A stretch of 64,000 bases of DNA from Zeugodacus cucurbitae (taxonomy: Eukaryota > Arthropoda > Insecta > Diptera > Tephritidae). The notes under the pieces are model-generated. The model was given only the letters and a program-made list of their open reading frames with translations. It was not told the DNA's origin and ran no database searches. This document shows positions 21,367 through 33,189 of the stretch, piece by piece. Within the stretch, counting starts at the first letter, position 1; every line of letters starts with the position of its first letter. The position numbers were made by a program, and so were the translations under genes. The stretch spans positions 32,974,001 through 33,038,000 of the forward strand of contig NC_071669.1 in assembly GCF_028554725.1 (NCBI RefSeq). The letters run 5' to 3'.

Positions 21367-21957
21367 TGTATGTATGTTATTGGCGTTCAACCGTTTAGCC
21401 GGTTATAGCCGAATCGATGAGAGCGCGCCACTCTTCTCTTTCCTTCGCAGTTCGGTGCCAGTTGGAGATTCCAAGTGTAACCAGGTCGCTCTCCACCTGG
21501 TCCCTCCAACGGAGTGGAGGCCTTCCCCTTCCTCGGCTTCCTCCGGCGGGTACTGCATCGAACACTTTCAGGGCTGGAGTGTTTTCGTCCATTCGGACAA
21601 CATGACCTAGCCAGCGTAGCCGCTGTCTTTTTATTCGCTGAACTATGTCAATGTCGTCGTATAACTCGTACAGCTCATCGTTCCATCGTATGCGGTATTC
21701 GCCGTTGCCAATGTTCTGAGGACCATAAATCTTTCGCAAAATTTTCCTCTCGAAAACTGCTAGTGTCGTCTCATCTGATGTTGACATCGTCCAAGCTTCT
21801 GCACCATAAAGCAGGACGGGAATGATAAGTGACTTGTAGAGTTTGATTTTGGTTCGTCGAGAGAGGACTTTACTGTTCAATTGCCTACTCAGTCCAAAGT
21901 AGCACCTGTTGGCAAGAGTGATTCTGCGCAGGATTTCGAGGCTGACATTGTTGGTGT
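21367..21957 (-). mobile_element. RTE-3: 5'-truncated RTE LINE inside BEL gag
   Basis: Encodes the C-terminal 161 residues of the RTE reverse transcriptase (21880-21395: SKVLSRRTKIKLYKSLIIPV, RLRWLGHVVRMDENTPALKV). Its flanks CTTCTGGTAGCGTA (21353-21366) and CTTCTGATACCGTA (21958-21971) form a 14-bp target duplication with two mismatches. Its tail is an ACAT-type microsatellite, not the AAG repeat of RTE-1, and its protein is closest to RTE-6 (GPQNIGNGEY), so these two form a subfamily. Confidence 0.88.
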
Positions 21958-22899
21958 CTTCTGATACCGTACGATACAGTAATTGATGCTGACGAATAAT
22001 TGTCGTGAACAGAACGAATTAGCAAATAGCGCCACTATTCCCCCTTTCAGAGTAGTCACAACAACAAAAGAAGACCTAGATAAAGGCATGTATCTAAATG
22101 TACCAACTTGTGATACTGAAGTTTTTACTGGATGTTATGACAAATGGCCACAGCCCCTTATATAAACTATCCTAGACTTGCAGAAGCACAAAAGCTAAGG
22201 TACAAAACACAAGGGGAAGCAGGCATTATCGTCCAGCAATTCGATTTAAATGGCGAAAATTTTAAGCTGGCTTGGGAAGCATTAGTCCAAAGGTATGAAA
22301 ATAAAAGAGTAATGATAGAAAACCCCATAAAAACTATATTACATTACCAAAAAATTAAACAAGAAACCAGCCAGGAATTTCAAAAATTTTACTCGACAGT
22401 GACTAATTGCCTGTCTGTGTTAAAAACACAAAATTCCCCCGTAGAATATTGGGACCATATGATAGTAACTATTTGTGCAGAAAAACTCCCTGAGGCTGCG
22501 TTACTACGATGGGAACAATCACTTGACGATAGAAGGTTAATGCCCACGTGGGAGCAAATGAAAAAATTCCTCGCTGCTCAGTACGAGATAGCTGAGCGAA
22601 TGGGCAGCCAAAATATGAATATATCAAGACATCAAAATGAGTCGAGTAAAACCTCGTTTAAACCTCAAGCCAGCAATAATATGCAATATAATAGACACGC
22701 CAATAAAAGTCACACATTGGTTTCAAATCAAAATAATCAACGGCAATCATTGTGTGAACTCTGTAATGGAGGTCATAAGTTAAGATCTTGCGAGAGATTC
22801 AAAAAATTACCCGCTTCAGATAGAAACAATCTTGTTCGGAAACACAAACTTTGCAAAAACTGTCTGTCAAACTATCATATGATAAAAGACTGTGAAAGC

Positions 22900-23007
22900 A
22901 AATTCAATTGTGTATATTGTCAAGGAAGACATCACTCATTGCTTCATATTACAAAATTCAATTGTGTATATTGTCAAGGAAGACATCACTCATTGCTTCA
23001 TATTACA
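22900..23007 (+). repeat. 54-bp perfect tandem duplication in BEL gag
   Basis: 22900-22953 and 22954-23007 are identical. The unit encodes 18 residues spanning a CVYCQGRHH zinc-binding motif and keeps the reading frame. Confidence 0.9.
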
Positions 23008-23166
23008 AATTTTCGAAATATGAAGCAAAATCGATTTCAAAAATCCACGGGGTTAGTCGCTACGACCACATCAAATAACCCCGAAACATCAAATCCCGAA
23101 AAAAGGGAAGAACAACCATTTTGCTCTAAAGCAGCAAAAATTCAAGCGCTTCATTCAGAAAATTAA

Positions 23167-24240
23167 AGCAAAATTTTACCCACTGCGGTCATCACCATTG
23201 AACAAAAGGGTGATTTATTCAAACTAAGAACACTAATAGATCAAGGCTCTCAAAGATCCTTTATATCTTCAAAGGCTCAAAATCGGCGCAAACTGCCAAT
23301 AAAACATTCTAACTTTAAAATCTCGGGAATGGGCGGAAGAATTATTCAAAATTCAAATAAATATGCCCAATCACAATAGTATCTCCAAGTGCGGATATTA
23401 GAATAGATGCGCAAGCCATCGTTCTACCGCAACTTACTAATTTGCTTCCAAGCTATGAAGTTAATAAAAAATACTGGGAAAATGCTCACATCTCAAGTTA
23501 GCAGATCCCAACTGTCATACCCCATCCCAAATCGACATATTATTAGGCAGTGACTTAATACCTCACAAACGAATATTTAAATAACCAACTTAAAAAATTC
23601 TGGGAAGTAGAAGAATTACCTCAAATCACTTAACTTTTAGAAGAAGACCAGGCATGCGAAGCCTATTACAATTCCACAACAACAAGAAACGAACATGGTC
23701 GTTTTGTTGTGCGACTCCCATTCAAACCCACCTTTCCAGAAACCATAGCTCTAGGCCACTTTAGAATATCAGCAGTAAAGCAATTCCTAAGCATGGATAA
23801 AAGCCTGATAAAAAAAAGTGAGCTTAAATCAGCATATGATAATGTGATGGATGAATATCTTGACCTCAATCATATGGAAGAAACTGTACCATATGAGAAA
23901 ATATCCAACGGTAGATATTTGTCTTTTTACCTTCCACATCATGGGGTAATAAGAACAGATAAAATCACAACGAAAGTACGAGTGGTTTTCAATGCCTCAA
24001 AGTGTACGAGCTCAGGAAAAGCACTCAACGACGTACTATACACAGGACCAACATTACAACCTGACCTCATGTTGCTAATACGAAATTGGCGCATGTTTTA
24101 ATACGTTTTTAACGGAGACATTGAAAAAATGTTCAGGAAAATTATTTTACATGAAGATGACCAAGATTTCCAACGCATAGTCTTCCGCAATGCAATTAAT
24201 AGTCCAATTAGCGACTACAAACTTTAAACAGTTACCTTTG
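23167..24240 (+). pseudogene. BEL-1 protease and reverse transcriptase N-terminal part
   Basis: After the gag stop the frame reads LPTAVITIEQKGDLFKLRTL then IDQGSQRSFIS, the DQGS-type active site of BEL/Pao proteases. The RT begins near 23690 with GRFVVRLPFKPTFPE and runs in the frame at 23709-24101 through FYLPHHGVIRTDKITTKVRV and VVFNASKCTSSGKALNDVLY to LIRNWRMF. It then has a stop and frame changes but still reads GDIEKMFRKIILHEDDQDFQ and SPISDYKL. RepT-2 cuts it at about 24240, before the YXDD box. Confidence 0.85.
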
Positions 24241-25310
24241 TTCATATATATTGTATAAAGTCCATTGAAAGTTGGAAACCATAATATTAGGTTAGAAGCA
24301 CCGAGGTCCTCGTGTTCGATATATGGGGCCTTAAAAACCTATGGTCCGATTTCGGCGATTTTTTGAATGGGGCTGCCACACTATTAACATAGTATTTGTG
24401 CAAAGTTGTGCATCGATATCTTCACTAGTGCTTACTTTATATATTATAATGTAAACGATTCAGATCGTCTTCAAAGTTCTGGTATATAGGAAGTAGGCGT
24501 GGTTGTGAAGCGATTTGGCCTATTTTCACAACATATCATTGGGATGTAAGGAAACTATTACAAACCATGGAGATATGGTTTTTGACCCATAAGTGGGCGA
24601 CGCCATGCCCATTTTCCATTTTGTAAAAAAATCTGAGTGCAGCTTTCATCTGCCATTTCTTATGTGAAATTTAGTGTTTCTGGCGTTTTTCGTTAGTGAG
24701 TTAACCCACTTGTAGTAATTTTCAACCTAACTTTTGTATGGGAGGTGGGCGTGGTTATGATCCGATTTTTTTCATTTTTGGGCTGTATTAGGAAGAGGCT
24801 AAAAAAACGACTGCAGAAAGTTTGGTTTGGTTTATATAGCTCTATTGGTTTGCGAGATATGTACAAAAAACTTAGTAGGGGCGGGGCCACGCCCACTTCC
24901 CCAAAAAAATTACATCCAAATATGACCCTTCATAGTACGATCCTTCATACCAAATTTTATTTCCATAGCTTTATTTATGGCTTAGTTATGGCACTTTATG
25001 TGTTTTCGGTTTTCGCCATTTTGTGGGCGTGGCAGTGGTCCGATTTTGCTCATTCGAAAGCAACCTTCCTATGGTGCCAAGAAATAAGTGAGCCAAGTTT
25101 CATCAAGATATCTTAATTTTTACTCAAGTTACAGCTTGCACAGACGGACGGACCGACAGAAATTCGGATTTGAACTCCACTCTTCACCCTGATCACTTTG
25201 GTATATATAACCCTACATCTAACTCGTTTAGTTTTGGGTGTTACAAACAACCGTTATGAACAAAACTATAATACTCTCTTTAGCAACATTTGTTGCGAGA
25301 GTATAAAAAA
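24241..25310 (+). repeat. RepT-2: unclassified interspersed repeat inserted in BEL RT
   Basis: About 1.07 kb between two BEL RT parts, closely similar to the reverse complements of 52470-53397 and 61203-62065. It has GGGCGTGGC/GCCACGCCC blocks, a CAGACGGACGGACCGACAG block near 25141 and ends TTGCGAGAGTATAAAA at about 25308. That end is the reverse complement of the TTTTATACTCTCGCAA found at the other end of complete copies. Small frames such as 24745-25116 recur only as repeat shadows. This copy lacks the family's left end. Confidence 0.75.
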
Positions 25311-25791
25311 GGAAGATACAGACTTCCTTAAATTTGAAATGGCTACTAGAAAAAAAACACTTCAATGGAATGCGATAACAGATCAATTCTCATATAGAAT
25401 TGAGTCAAGCTAAAATCCTCATTCAAGAATTGTGGCAAGATGGCACTGAATGGGATGAACAGGTAAAACCTATACGCTTAACAAAATAGGTTCAATTTGC
25501 TAACAACTTACACACTATATCAGAAATTCGAATCCCTCGATGGGTAAACTTCACCCCTGACATTAATGTAGAATTACATGGTTTCTGTGACGCCTCTGAA
25601 AAGGCATATTGCGCAACTGTCTACGTACGATAGCAATATATCTTCTCATCTTTTGGTAGCCAAAGCCAAAGTTGCGCCTTTGAAGACACTAAGCCTGCCA
25701 CTCAAACTGCTCGAACTGAATGGTGCGCTTCTGTTAGCAAAATTAATTTCAATAGTTCAAACCCATCTCAAATTAAACGATCACAAAACGT
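25311..25791 (+). pseudogene. BEL-1 RT thumb and RNase H start
   Basis: Reads EDTDFLKFEMATRKKTLQWN, then after a gap AKILIQELWQDGTEWDEQVK and RIPRWVNFTPDINVELHGFC, DASEKAYCATVYVR (the RNase H start) and LLVAKAKVAPLKTLSLP. The YXDD palm region and the usual SIAKLFDPLG-type motif are missing, so part of the RT was deleted, probably with the RepT-2 insertion. It ends LKLNDHK at the Jockey-1 junction and resumes at 30977. Confidence 0.8.
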
Positions 25792-26936
25792 GCCACATTA
25801 ATATCGATTTAAAAATAAGTACAGGAAGAGATATTGATGAAAGTGTAATGGAATTCAATGATATAATAACTAATGCAGCTGTCTTGGCAACACCTAAAAG
25901 AAACGTTAAGGTTTTTAGAAACATGACTAATAATGAAATAGAAAAGCTTGTAAATGAGAAAAGGCAAGCGAGACGTGAATGGCAGTTAAGTCGTTCCCCT
26001 TCAACTCTGCGTCAACTGAAATCGGCTGTACGTAAGTTAAAAAAAGCACTTAAACGCGATGAAGAATACAATACTGAAAATTATATAAAGCACCTGTGTC
26101 CAAATTCTAACAAGAAAAACTCCCTTTGGAAAGCCCAAAAGTATTTTAAGCCTCCAGTAGATTCCAAGATGCCTATAAGACAGTCGAATGGTAATTGGGC
26201 GCGCAGTAATGAGGAAAAGGCAAATTGCTTTGCAAATCACCTAGAAAAGGTATTTCAACTCAATGCCCCAAAAAACAACTTTAAGTTGCCAACTTTGCCC
26301 AATATTGCAAACGAGTCAAGCGTGTCTATTAGGACGTCTACTTATGAAATTATCAAGATCCTACAAGAGCTAAATCCGAAAAAGTGTTCAGGACACGATA
26401 ATATTACTCCAAAAAATGTTAATTGAGTTGCCAAATATTGCTATATCAGAACTCTCTTTGCTCTTTAATGCAATTCTTGGTTTCGGGTACTATCCAATTT
26501 CGTGGAAAAAGTCGCAGATCATCATGATAGATAAACCTGGAAAAGACTAAACACAACCATCTTCCTACAGACCAATAAGTCTTTTACCACGTCTTTCCAA
26601 AATATTCGAAAAAGTTTTACTATCAAAAATGTCTCCTTTCCTCCACGAAAATAATATAATACCAACCCACCAATTCGGGTTTCGTGCTAAATATGGCACA
26701 GTAGAGCAATTGAATAGAATTACAAACTAAATTAGGAAAGCATTCGAGCACAGAGAGTACTGTTCAGCTATTTTTCTCGATGTGGCTCAGGCGTTCGATA
26801 AGGTCTGGCTTGAAGGCCTTTTATGGAAAATCAAAAACGTTTTACCTTACGAATTGCATAAAACATTGGAGTCATATTTAAGGAATCGGAAATTTACAGT
26901 AAAATTCTTCTTCTTCTTGACTGGCGTAGACACCGC

Positions 26937-28343
26937 TTACGCGGTTATAGCCGAGTCCAAAACAGCGCGCCACGCATCTCTCCTTCTGGCAGTTTGGCGC
27001 CAATTGGTTATTCCAAGCGAAGCCAGGTCCCTCTCCACCTGGTCCTTCCATCGGAGTGGAGGTCTCCCTCTTCCTCTGCTTCCACCAGCGGGTACTGCAT
27101 CGAATACTTTCAGAGCTGGAGCACCTTCATCCATTCGAACAACATGTCCTAGATAGCGTAGCCGCTGTTTTTTTATTCGCTGGACTATGTCTATGTCGTC
27201 GAATAACACATACAGCTCATCGTTCCATCGTCTGCGGTATTCGCCGTTGCCAATTCTAAAGGGACCATAAATCTTCCGCAAAACCTTTCTCTCGAAAACT
27301 CCTAGTGCCGTCTCATCGGATGTTGACATCGTCCACGCTACTGCACCGTAAAGTAGGACGGGAATGATGAGAGACTTGTAGAGTTTGGTTTTTGTTCGTC
27401 GAGAGAGGACTTTACTTTTCAATTGCCTACTTAGTCCATAGTAGCACCTGTTGGCAAGGGTGATTCTGCGTTGGATTTCCAGGCTGACATTGTTATTGCT
27501 GTTAATGCTGGTTCCCAGGTAGACGAAATTATCTACAACTTCAAAGTTATGACTGTCAACAGTGACGTGGGAGCCAAGACGCGAATGCGCTGACTGTTTG
27601 TTTGACGACAGGAGATATTTCGTCTTGTCATCGTTCACCACCAGACCCGTACGTTTCGCTTCCTTATCCAGTCTGGAGAAAGCAGAACTAACGGCGCGGG
27701 TGTTGTTTCCAATGATATCGATATCATCGGCGTACGCGAGTAGCTGTACACTCTTATAGAAGATTGTACCTTCTCTGTTTAGCACTGCAGCTCGTATTAT
27801 TTTCTCCAGCATCAAGTTAAAGAAATCACACGAGAGTGAGTCACCTTGTCTGAAACCTCGTCTGGTATCGAACGGCTCGGAGAGGTCCTTCCCGATCCTG
27901 ACGGAGCTTTTGGTGTTGCTCAACGTCAGCTTACACAGCCGTATTAGTTTTGCGGGGATACCAAATACAGACATCGCGGTATAAAGGCAACTCCTTTTCG
28001 TGCTGTGGAAAGCAGCTTTAAAGTCGACAAAGAGATGGTGTGTGTCGATCCTATTTTCACGGGTCTTCTCAAAAATTTGGCGCATGGTGAATATCTGGTC
28101 TGTTGTTGATTTTCCAGGTCTAAAGCCACACTGATAAGGTCCAATCAGTTTGTTGACGGTGGGCTTTAGTCTTTCACACAATACGCTCGACAGAACCTTA
28201 TACGCGATGTTGAGGAGGCTTATCCCACGGTAATTGGCGCAAATTGTGGGGTCTCCCTTTTTGTGTATTGGGCAGAGTACACTGAGATTCCAATCGTCAG
28301 GCATGCTTTCTTCCGACCATATTCTGCAAAGAAGCTGATGCAA
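26937..28343 (-). pseudogene. RTE-4 reverse transcriptase, long open frame (468 codons)
   Basis: Open from the RT fingers to the natural stop: CPIHKKGDPTICANYRGISL, QCGFRPGKSTTDQIFTMRQI, DFKAAFHSTKRSCLYTAMSV (catalytic Asp region), GFRQGDSLSCDFFNLMLEKI, LLAYADDIDIIGNN (YADD, catalytic pair) and the C-terminal RLRYLGHVVRMDEGAPALKV with GRGRPPLRWKDQVERDL. All catalytic aspartates are present. It is out of frame with the endonuclease, hence a broken polyprotein. Confidence 0.87.
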
Positions 28344-29926
28344 GCACCTTTCAGCTCTTCGCCGCCGTATTTGAATAGCTCGGCCGGTAATCTATCGGCC
28401 CCCGCCGCCTTATTGTTCTTCAAGCGGGTAATTGCTATTCGAATTTCTTCACGGTCGGGCAATGGAACATCTGCTCCATCGTCGTCGATTGGGGAATCGG
28501 GTTCGCCATCTCCTGGTGTTGTACTTTCACTGCCATTCAGCAGGCTGGAGAAGTGTTCCCTCCACAAACTCAGTATACTCTGGTCATCAATAACTAGATC
28601 ACCTCTGGGGGTCCTACATGAGTGCGCTCCGCTCTTGAAACCTTCAGTTAGTCGCCGGATCTTTTCGTAAAATTTTCGAGCATTACCCCTGTCGGTTAGC
28701 TTGTCAAGCTCTTCATACTCACGCATTTCGGCCTCCTTCTTTTTTTGTCTGCAAATGCGTCTCGCTTCCCTCTTCAGCTCTCGGTATCTTTCCCATCCCG
28801 CTCGTGTTGCGGTCGATCGCAACATTGCGAGGTAGGCAGTCTGTTTTCTCTCCACTGCGAGACGACAATCCTCATCATACCAGCTGTTTTTTTGACTTTT
28901 CCGAAAACCAATGGTTTCGGTTGCAGCTGTACGTAAGGAGTTTGATATGCCGTCCCACAGCTCCCTTATACCGAGATGCTGATGAGTGCTCTCAGAGAGC
29001 AGGAGTGCAAGTCGAGTAGAAAATCGTTCGGCTGTCGGTTGTGATTGCAGCTTCTCGATGTCGAACCTTCCTTGTGTTTGTTGACGTGTACGCTTTTCTA
29101 CACAGAGGCGGGTGCGTATCTTAGCTGCTTAAAGATAGTGGTCCGAGTCGATGTTGGGACCACGAAGCGTACGCACATCAAAAACACTGGAGACATGTCG
29201 TCCATCTATCACAACATGATCGATCTGGTTGCGAGTGATTCGATCCGGGGACAGCCAAGTAGCTTGATGGATTTTCTTATGCTGGAATCTAGTACTATAG
29301 ACGACCATATTTCGGGCCCCGGCGAAGTCGATCAGCCTCAGACCGTTTGGTGATGTTTCGTCATGGAGGCTGAATTTTCCGACTGTTGTGCCAAAGACAC
29401 CTTCTTTACCCACCCTAGCGTTGAAATCGCCAAGCACGATTTTGACATCGTGGCGGGGGCAGCGCTCATAGGTACGTTCTAGGCGCTCATAGAAGGTATC
29501 TTTGATCACTTCGTCCTTCTCTTCCGTCGGGGCGTGGGCGCAAATCAGCGATATGTTGAAGAACCTCGCTTTGATGCGGATTGTGGCTAGACGTTCATCC
29601 ACCGGAGTGAATGCCAGGACTCGACGACGGAGTCTCTCTCCCACCACGAATCCCACACCGAATTTGCGCTCCTTTATATGGCCGCTGTAGTAGATGTCAC
29701 AAGGACCCACCTTCTACCGTCCTTGTCCCGTCCATCGCATTTCTTGGATTGCGGTGATGTCAGCCTTTACTCTTACGAGGACATCAACCAGCTGGGCAGA
29801 GGCACCTTCCCAATTAAGGGTCCGAACATTCCAGGTGCATGCCCTTATTTCGTAGTCCTTTAAACGTTTGCAGTGGTCGTCATCAAAATTGGGGTCTCTC
29901 ATCCGAGGCTGTTTTTTCTTTTTCAT
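28220..29926 (-). pseudogene. RTE-4 endonuclease and linker, with two stops
   Basis: Starts at 29926 with KKKKQPRMRDPNFDDDHCKR and RACTWNVRTLNWEGASAQLV. A TAG at 29714-29716 replaces a lysine codon present in RTE-6. It continues YSGHIKERKFGVGFVVGERL, VLGDFNARVGKEG (endonuclease GDFNA), then DHYL followed by a TAA at 29129-29131. The linker at 28855-28220 reads WYDEDCRLAVERKQ upstream of LKNNKAAGADRLPAELFKYG, the RT fingers. A one-base deletion in the CTGAAAGG stretch near 28346 throws the frame off before the palm. Confidence 0.85.
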
Positions 29927-30985
29927 TGGGGGGTGTTTTTATGTGGTGGGTCCCAAACCCTACGCACAACCGCATAGGCGGGTTTCGCCTTCTCACTTTA
30001 GCTCGCCTCCAAACGGATGTCTGTTGGCTACCCAGAGGATACTTGGTCTAAGACCGGAAGTCGTGAGCTGCTTGAGCCACATGTAAAAGAATCGTTCCTG
30101 GCCACTCCTAAGTGAATGACAGTCAGAAACTTTCCTCACTTACGTGAACTTCTACATATGACTCCATCCTCCTTACAGTTAAATTAGCAGATTTTATATC
30201 AGAAGAACGAGCAATAAGGGCCGGTGTACCTCAGGGCAGTGTATTAGGCCCTACTCTGTACATAATATATACAGCAGACATTCCAATAGCAAATATCGTA
30301 TTGACATCCACTTTTGCGGATGACACAGCCATAGTAAGCCGAAACAAATTGCCCATTAGAGCATCAAGAGTATTAGAGGAGCACTTAACTTGTGTCGAAG
30401 AATGGCTAGCCAACTGGCTTATAAAAATTAATGAGCAAAAATGCAAGCATGTTACATTTTCTCTAAGACCAGAAACATGTCGGACAGTTAAAATAAACAA
30501 TGTATTAGTACCCCAAGCGAATGAAGTAACTTATCTTGGGATTCACCTGGATCGAAGGCTTACGTGGCGGAAACATATAGCGAGTAAAGTAACTTGCATG
30601 AAGTTAAGAGCATCAAATTTAAATTGGCTTCTAAACAAAAATTCTAAACTTAGTCTAGACAACAAAGTCCTGTTATACAATGCAATCATAAAACCGATTT
30701 GGATGTATGGTATTCAACTGTGGGGTACGACCTGTGCAACCAACATTGATATAATTCAGAGATTCCAATCTAAAATGCTTAGAACAATAACGGGTTCACC
30801 ATGGTACATGCTTAATGAAAATATCCATAAGGATCTTGATATTCCTATGGTAAAGAAGGAAATAGAGGACAGAAGAAAGAAATATATTTCTAAACTTCGT
30901 GAACAGCCAAACCCAAAAAGCTCAAACACATTCTTGAGCTTACTTAGTTGTAAATAAAGAAATATTGAAAAAAAAAACAAAATGT

Positions 30986-32790
30986 ATCTTTGGTCAGACT
31001 CAGAAATAGTTCTAGCATGGTTAGAAAAACCACCCTATACTTGGAAGACATATGTCTCTAACCGCATATCTCAAATAACTATTAGACTTAGTTGGCCCAG
31101 CAAAATGGCAACATGTTGCAAGTGCAGATAACCCAGCGGATCTCGGCACAAGAGGTTGCAAACCACTTCACCTCACCAGCACTACACTCTGGTGGAACGG
31201 TCCTAGTTGGCTAACAGAATCACAAGCATTCTGGCCAAAATCTCCTGCTCGGAATATAATTCCGCCGGAAAGTCGGAAAATAGAAAATTTTCATATCACT
31301 CCCGAAGAGGATGATATGATAGGATGTTGAAGGGTAGTCGCTTACATCCACAAATTTATCCAAAGGATTAAACAAAAAATTAAGGGAATATCAAGTGATC
31401 ATTGCGCACTACTAACTCATTCCGACTTACAACATGCCAAGGTCAGTCTTATCTTATATACTCAAACTCGCTATTTCAGTCGAGAGAAATCAAAGCTACT
31501 TGAAAAACGACCTCTCGAAAAGGGAAGTTCACTTCTCGTCCTTAACCCATTCCTGGACGCTAATGGATTAATAAGGTCAATAGCAAACTCCAGCCTTAGT
31601 TATAATGAACGGCACCCCATTATTATTCCAGAGAAATCCCGGTTTACCCATTTATTTCTGATATATCTTCATCAGCTTACACTCATCGTGAGCATCGCTT
31701 GATGCAACAAATGGTCCGGCAAGAATTTTATATACCGCGACTAAAGCCACAAATTAAAAGAACCATCTTCATGTGTAAACAGGGACTATATACAAACACA
31801 AGATGCGTACGCAGATCATGGCAGCCTTACCACCTGAACGCTGCAATTATGCTTTTCCCTTTACCATCACTGGGGTTGATTTTGCTGGACCTTTCCAGAT
31901 AAAGGCCTCGATGTTAAGGTCTTCCTCATTTAGGAAAGGGTATGTGGCTGTCTTTGTATGTTTTACGACAAAGGCAGTACACCTAGAGCTATGTTCGGAT
32001 CTGACTACTGCAGCTTTTCTCGCAGCATTTGCACGATTTGTCGGACGACGCGGATTTCCTTTAAAAATTATGAGCGACAATGGAAAGTACTTTGTCGGAG
32101 CTTAAAGAGCCACGGAAAGGGAGTTTTTACAATTCAGCCAAGAAATAGCCCCTGAAATTGTCAAAAAATATGCACCCCAAGGGATCGATTGGCAATTCAT
32201 ACCACAATGTTCACCACACATGGGCGGACTCTGGGAATCAGCAGTAAAAAGCTTCAAGTCCCATTTAAAGAAAACGGCAGGTAACCATAAGTTCAATTAT
32301 GAGGAGTTTACCACATTACTCGCTCGTATCGAAGCCGCACTAAACTCTAGACCTATCTCACCACTCTCACAAGATCTTCCGACTTTACAGCCTTAACACC
32401 AGGGCATTTTCTCAAATGAGCACCCATTCTGGCCATACCTGAGCCAGGCGTGGAGTCGCTATTCTTATTAAACAGATGGGAACGAATTAAAATTCTCCAT
32501 CATGATTTCAGCCGTCGATGAAAGGAAGACTATATAAAGGACCTCCACAAGAGATACCGGTGGAAAGTTCAAGGGAAAGAACCAAAGCTTGGAGATTGTG
32601 TCCTTATACAAAACGATTGTCTCCCACCTTCGGAATGGCGACTTGGACGCATAAAGCAGCTTCACTACGGCTCCGACGGTCATGTTCGAGTAGTTGATCT
32701 CCGCACCCAAACCGGAACGTTAACCAGACCGCTCGTCAAATTATGCTTTCTGCCAACCGCAGAAGATAAAGAAACGTAAATATAATCGAA
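30986..32790 (+). pseudogene. BEL-1 RNase H end and integrase, broken
   Basis: Resumes MYLWSDSEIVLAWLEKPPYT right after Jockey-1. Integrase follows: an HHCC-type region around 31640-31800 (AYTHREHRLMQQMVRQEFYI), then in another frame TGVDFAGPFQIKASM near 31873 (first Asp), IMSDNGKYFVGA near 32068 (second Asp) and HMGGLWESAVKSFK near 32218 (Glu). The C-terminal GDCVLIQNDCLPPSEWRLGR box is at about 32588. Stops at 31327, 32103 and 32394 and at least three frameshifts make it non-functional. The DDE triad with a GLWE box is characteristic of BEL/Pao integrases. Confidence 0.85.
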
Positions 32791-32999
32791 AACCGAATGT
32801 TAATTAATAAATCGCTAAAACAGATAAACCGCTTAAAACCGAAAACTCGAAAATCCAAAAACGCCATAAAAACCTAACATAAATGTCCGATAAAAAATTA
32901 CAATCTATGCATGCCACATAACGTGGCACACATGTTCATATTATTGTAGATTCCACAATATATCTAACTAATAAAACCAGTTTTTCTATACAGAGCAAT

Positions 33000-33182
33000 A
33001 TGGACGTAGAAATGGCATCACCATCAACGCCAACCATGCGTTCAGTTGTTCCCGCTCCGCGCTCTGGAGCTGCCACAATCGCAGCACGCCGGACCACCAT
33101 TCCAACCGCCGTACCTCAACCAACGACAGGCACCACCGCGCCAACGGCCCCGGGCAATGGCACGGCATCAACACCAGCATAA
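33000..33182 (+). CDS. Short Pro/Thr/Ala-rich frame between BEL integrase and 3' LTR
   Basis: Sixty codons from MDVEMASPSTPTMRSVVPAP to GNGTASTPA, followed by a stop just upstream of the 3' LTR. It is GC-richer than its surroundings and low in complexity. Its position would suit an additional small ORF of the element or the end of a longer lost one. I do not recognise a function, and no membrane segment or signal peptide is visible. It may be a chance frame. Confidence 0.3.
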   Translation: MDVEMASPSTPTMRSVVPAPRSGAATIAARRTTIPTAVPQPTTGTTAPTAPGNGTASTPA

Positions 33183-33189
33183 ATGATTT

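Larger units (their letters stand above)
21141..23166 (+). pseudogene. BEL-1 gag, interrupted by RTE-3 and frameshifted
   Basis: Gag forms the particle shell and binds RNA. It starts MTTDSREQGTPAEATRSKYG at 21141, shifts frame, and continues FNITESDTFINYCTKFKASP to 21366, where RTE-3 is inserted. It resumes at 21972 and then has a long frame at 22144-23166 (340 codons) with the retropepsin-type gag core (GIIVQQFDLNGENFKLAWEA). Three C-terminal zinc motifs follow: CELCNGGHKLRSC, CKNCLSNYHMIKDC and CVYCQGRHHSLLH. The last is duplicated in tandem by a 54-bp repeat. A second frameshift lies near 22144-22165. Confidence 0.85.
26905..30172 (-). mobile_element. RTE-4: near full-length RTE-type LINE (3.27 kb)
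   Basis: The best preserved full-length copy of the family in the window. On the minus strand it starts near 30172 with GGAGGATGGAGTCATATGTA and ends with the AAG-type tail at 26905. The target duplication in Jockey-1 is TTACAGTAAAA against TTACAGTTAAA. It has one long ORF with endonuclease then RT, no gag and a very short 3' UTR, all RTE traits. The endonuclease resembles proteins that automatic pipelines name craniofacial development protein 2-like. It is disabled by two stops and one frameshift. Confidence 0.88.
25792..30976 (+). mobile_element. Jockey-1: 5'-truncated Jockey LINE, itself split by RTE-4
   Basis: Two parts (25792-26904 and 30173-30976) match Jockey-2 (57700-59740) almost base for base from its ORF2 linker to its A-rich tail. 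The target duplication is ACAAAACGT (25783-25791) and ACAAAATGT (30977-30985), with one mismatch. It has one extra A near 26413 that shifts frame, a stop at 26548-26550 (KD then TAA), and a deletion at the 3' end removing the last ~45 codons seen in Jockey-2. Its insertion put it in frame with BEL RNase H, so the frame 25578-26426 is a BEL/Jockey chimera. Confidence 0.88.

Noticed and set aside
24745..25116. 123-codon frame with hydrophobic stretch (FYFHSFIYGLVMALYVFSVF)
   Set aside because: It lies in RepT-2 and other RepT copies do not keep the frame; it looks like an AT-rich repeat shadow, not a membrane protein.
28263..28670. 135-codon plus-strand frame, repeated on the opposite strand at 34593-34922 and 38341-38847
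   Set aside because: It recurs at every RTE copy as the antisense of the linker/RT fingers. Conservation comes from the coding strand.
29129..29926. Host gene similar to craniofacial development protein 2
   Set aside because: The sequence is the endonuclease of an RTE LINE, followed directly by its RT. The gene name is a known mis-annotation of such domains.
33000..33182. Envelope gene of the BEL element
   Set aside because: Only 60 Pro/Thr/Ala-rich codons without signal peptide, cleavage site or membrane segment.
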